This document shows, one piece after another, positions 61,032 through 64,000 of a stretch of 64,000 nucleotides of DNA. The DNA comes from Saprospiraceae bacterium (GTDB taxonomy: Bacteria > Bacteroidota > Bacteroidia > Chitinophagales > Saprospiraceae). Each line of letters opens with the position of its first letter. Position 1 is the stretch's first letter. The notes beneath the pieces are model-generated. The model worked only from the letters and a program-made list of their open reading frames with translations. It did not search any database and was not told the DNA's origin. A program made the position numbers and the translations under genes. The stretch is from the NCBI GenBank assembly GCA_016714985.1, contig JADKBS010000010.1, forward strand, positions 200,308 through 264,307, in the 5' to 3' direction.

Positions 61032-64000
61032 TCGGGGTGCCCAGGTCGAACAGCGTGGGGTTGCTGCCGTCGGGCAGGTGCAGGTCGGTGGCGGAGGTGA
61101 ACACGGGGACGATGTCAACGGAGTTGGCGTCTTGTGCGGTGGCTGTCTGCCACGCTGCCAAAGTTGCTGAACCTGTCGCTGCTATCTGACCAATAAACTT
61201 GGTGCCAGAGCCAGTTGGTGCCACTACATAGTCATTGTAGTCTATCGCTGCAAATTGTGCATTGGATGTTACAGCATAAATACCACTGGAACCATAGCCA
61301 ATCGCTCCTGACAAGCCCAAATTGTTGACGATGATGTTGTTGCGGATGTTGGCAGTTGATCCCGCTGACAGGTACACGCCCATTGACATTGCACTTGTTT
61401 GGTTCAAAGTATTGCCAGCCAAGTTGATGGAATTGTTGTAAATATTTATTCCATCCTGAGTTCCAGTTGTGGACAAGGATATGCCAATCGGATTGTCAGT
61501 TGGAATTGAAGTATAACTCCACCCATCACCGCTTAGCCCAGCAATCATGTTGTTGACAATATTGATATTGGCAGCAGTTAAGCCAGCGGTAACCACTACA
61601 CCTTGGCCTCCATAACCACCCGTACCTGAATGGGTGAGACTTTGGATAATGTTCTTCTCAACAGTGGCATTTTTGGTATTGGTCGCAAGCCAAATTCCTC
61701 TGTCGTCTTCATTATCAGCGCCATTGAAATTTGCAATGGTGTTCTCCGAGACGGTGGCACCATCAATGCCCTGCAAGTAAATGCCCGTCAAACGAATAGC
61801 ATCCACACCTGTGGCCGTTAGATCGTTTTTCGCAACAACCGTTCCAGAACCATTCCCAGCAGCCGTGGCGGCAAACAGATATGTACCTATGTATGCCTTC
61901 TTGATGACATTGTTTTGGATAGTAACGTTATTGAAATAACCACCAATAGGCGTTACTGCATTGTCAACCACCACAATCGCAGACGAAGTATTTGCACAGT
62001 TATTAATCTCACAGTTTTTTACGGTGACATTGGTGAACGGCGTCATGGACGATGACCTCAGCGCTATCACTTGTGGTGCGGTAGTGGAGGTATTGGAAAT
62101 CGTCAAGTTGCGTGTGGTAGTTCCGTTGTTGGAGCCATCAATGGTCAAGTAGCTGGTATTGAGCGCACTTATCACTGCACCACTGGCAGCGGCACCAGTT
62201 ATGGTTGCCGTTACGCCGGTCCCAGGTTTGATGGTGATGGTATTCGTTGCACTGGCACCCGTGATGGCATTGATGTTGAGTGGGAAAGACTCCCCAGAAC
62301 CTGCGTTGTAGGTAGCATCCATCAAGGTAATCGTCACAGCTGCAGAAACGCCCCTTCCGTTCAGGTTGCTTACAGCCTCGGTTATGGTAACAAAATTGGG
62401 GAATAACTGTCCTGCACCAACGTTGTAGTTGCCGCTCATTGGGCCAAGGATGACCTTGTTGCCAGCAGGTGCGGTAACGGTGGGTGTTTGTGGCGTACCT
62501 ACGGTGATGCTGGTACACTCGCCATCTATATTTGGGCCGGTAGGTGATGCAATCACATCATAAGCCAACCAGAAATAGTTGTTGCCAGTTAACAAGGTCT
62601 GAGTACCTGCCACCGTGAAGGTCGCAAGCGTAGGAGTAGTGGCTCCAAACAAGGTTCCTGTGCTGAATGTGGTGGAAGCTCCAGTATAATAGACCTTGGC
62701 CGTACTGGCGTTAATGTCCGTGATAACGGACGTGCCAGTCGCATTCAAATCAAGGCTTGTTACCGATAGCGGGCTAAGATTTCCAGCCGTCACCACTTGT
62801 ATCCTGATAATTTCCTGGTTGATGACGCCCGGGAAAGCACCACCCGTTACCTGCGCAACCGTAGAGGATACATAAGTCATTGGAATTGCTGGTACACCGT
62901 CGAACTCGTCACATCCAACATCGGGGGACGTGGCACCGCCATTTACGGAACCTGCAGGGCCAGGCCTGGTTTGACCGTCGATATCAACGGTTACGCCGAC
63001 GGATGCGCCACCTGACTCCAACCGAGTGCTTGTCAATCCCATGTTCAGGTGCAAGTCTGTGCTGGACACAAAGGTCGGAGCCTCCGTAAACGATTGGAGA
63101 TCTTGACCGCTACCAGTCCTCCATGCAACTATATCAGCACGGTCTGTGCCACCAATGCGGCCTACAAAAGCGGATGGCGCATTGAAACTGTTGGAGACAA
63201 AATAGTCATTCCTATTGATATTCGTGAACGCCGTATTTGCAACATCAGAATAGATAGCGTAATTTTTCTGTGTGGCAGCAGTACCAACCTGCGTATTAAC
63301 GAACAGGTTGTTCCGAATGTCCAAGGCACTCGCACCTGTTCCTACATAGATGGCTGCAGTAATTGCAGAAGTGCTACCCGCACCCATGCTGCCGGTCATA
63401 TTGACCGTATTGTTGTAAATATTGAGGCCACCAGCTGTCGTGGTAATGGTAGAACTGCTGCCTATCATACCTATGCCAATCCCCATGCTGGAAGAGTTGC
63501 TGAATCCACTCCAGTTTGTACCGTTCACACCAGCAATACAGTTGTTGGATATGGTTAGGCTGCTGCTCGCCGTGCCCGTGCCCACGGTAATTCCTCGGCC
63601 ACCGTACCCACCAGTATTGGTAGTTAATGCTTTGGTGACACTGTTCCGGGTCACCGTGGAAGAGACAAATCCCGTCTCCAGGGAAATGGCGGTTGGTGCC
63701 TGGGTTGTGGTCGTCTCTTCACTGATGGTATTTTGGCTGATGCTACTGGTCAGCGCATTGCCTACTTGGATGCCCAAACTGGCCAAAGTACCATTGTAGG
63801 TAATTGAGTTGCCCGTAATTGACACGTTATCATCACCTCCAGCAGAAACAGCAGCGGTCCCATTGGCATAAATACCGATTGGAGCCAAAGTAATGGTATT
63901 GTTTTGAATGGTTGTGTTATCGTTGTCTGCACCAGAAGTACCTGGCGTTGACCCGCCCACTGAAATGCCATACCCAATGGTTGTTGCGACACCTGTGTTG
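61009..64000 (-). CDS. Giant secreted beta-helix protein, partial (giant 3)
   Basis: The frame is open to the right edge of the window, so the N-terminus is missing. About 1,000 residues are visible. They comprise beta-helix repeats (NTIQNN, NNTI, IDGSNNGTTTRNLTISN), a spacer with PMTYVSSTVAQV and a second module opening GNYNVGAGQLFPNFVTITEAVSNLNG near 62,400. It breaks off at GTPIAASRRT through a one-base deletion near 61029; giant 1 continues here into the end module. It is the first gene of the third giant/anchor pair. Confidence 0.82.
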   Translation of the reverse strand, partial: NTGVATTIGYGISVGGSTPGTSGADNDNTTIQNNTITLAPIGIYANGTAAVSAGGDDNVSITGNSITYNGTLASLGIQVGNALTSSISQNTISEETTTTQAPTAISLETGFVSSTVTRNSVTKALTTNTGGYGGRGITVGTGTASSSLTISNNCIAGVNGTNWSGFSNSSSMGIGIGMIGSSSTITTTAGGLNIYNNTVNMTGSMGAGSTSAITAAIYVGTGASALDIRNNLFVNTQVGTAATQKNYAIYSDVANTAFTNINRNDYFVSNSFNAPSAFVGRIGGTDRADIVAWRTGSGQDLQSFTEAPTFVSSTDLHLNMGLTSTRLESGGASVGVTVDIDGQTRPGPAGSVNGGATSPDVGCDEFDGVPAIPMTYVSSTVAQVTGGAFPGVINQEIIRIQVVTAGNLSPLSVTSLDLNATGTSVITDINASTAKVYYTGASTTFSTGTLFGATTPTLATFTVAGTQTLLTGNNYFWLAYDVIASPTGPNIDGECTSITVGTPQTPTVTAPAGNKVILGPMSGNYNVGAGQLFPNFVTITEAVSNLNGRGVSAAVTITLMDATYNAGSGESFPLNINAITGASATNTITIKPGTGVTATITGAAASGAVISALNTSYLTIDGSNNGTTTRNLTISNTSTTAPQVIALRSSSMTPFTNVTVKNCEINNCANTSSAIVVVDNAVTPIGGYFNNVTIQNNVIKKAYIGTYLFAATAAGNGSGTVVAKNDLTATGVDAIRLTGIYLQGIDGATVSENTIANFNGADNEDDRGIWLATNTKNATVEKNIIQSLTHSGTGGYGGQGVVVTAGLTAANINIVNNMIAGLSGDGWSYTSIPTDNPIGISLSTTGTQDGINIYNNSINLAGNTLNQTSAMSMGVYLSAGSTANIRNNIIVNNLGLSGAIGYGSSGIYAVTSNAQFAAIDYNDYVVAPTGSGTKFIGQIAATGSATLAAWQTATAQDANSVDIVPVFTSATDLHLPDGSNPTLFDLGTPIAASRRT

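Overview
The window looks like a piece of a Bacteroidota chromosome, most likely from the Saprospiria (Haliscomenobacter/Lewinella type). Signs of this are: proteins with type IX secretion (T9SS) C-terminal sorting domains, a PorP/SprF protein, a six-gene Na+-NQR operon, a PUR/DUF3276 protein, an HU-CCDC81/SPOR protein, and promoters of the Bacteroidota form (TTTG, about 18-19 nt, TAnnTTTG). No rRNA, tRNA, CRISPR array or complete insertion sequence was recognised.

Positions 1-9,800 hold sugar-acid and pentose catabolism. On the minus strand, uxaC, kdgK, eda and a hexuronate-type MFS transporter take uronates through 2-keto-3-deoxygluconate (KDG) and KDPG to pyruvate and glyceraldehyde-3-phosphate. 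On the plus strand are a secreted ThuA-like protein, a KduD-type SDR, xylB and xylA. An internally deleted insertion-sequence remnant (9823-10149) follows xylA. Positions 10,405-17,160 are nqrABCDEF on the minus strand. Its NqrA has an unusual membrane-anchoring N-terminal extension, and every gap between its genes holds a short repeat.

Positions 17,500-27,500 are mixed: a PUR-domain protein, a frameshifted metallophosphoesterase, a SPOR cell-envelope protein, an S24/LexA-like repressor, a GNAT acetyltransferase, a secreted vanadium-haloperoxidase-like protein with metal-binding repeats and a T9SS tail, a second T9SS protein, a DUF2062 membrane protein and a CAP-domain protein. Positions 27,600-33,640 carry an ECF sigma factor followed by a ~1,780-codon gene. 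That gene joins an anti-sigma-like membrane N-terminus to alpha-2-macroglobulin (A2M) domains with a thioester motif, a carboxypeptidase-regulatory repeat and a TonB-plug-like segment. It is split here by two compensating one-base shifts. A PhoD phosphatase and a PorP/SprF protein follow.

Positions 36,500-64,000 are a surface-protein region, all on the minus strand. A reprolysin-like metalloprotease and three giant beta-helix proteins end in the same module: an Ig-like part followed by two dockerin-like calcium loops. None of the four has a T9SS sorting domain. Directly downstream of each giant gene lies a small secreted protein with a cohesin-like N-terminal domain and a T9SS sorting domain. 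The arrangement giant, intercistronic hairpin, small anchor occurs three times in tandem. My reading, which is inference, is a scaffold in which small T9SS-anchored receptors display the giant proteins and perhaps the protease through the dockerin-like tails. Several frameshifts in the near-identical copies could be real decay or consensus errors in repeats.
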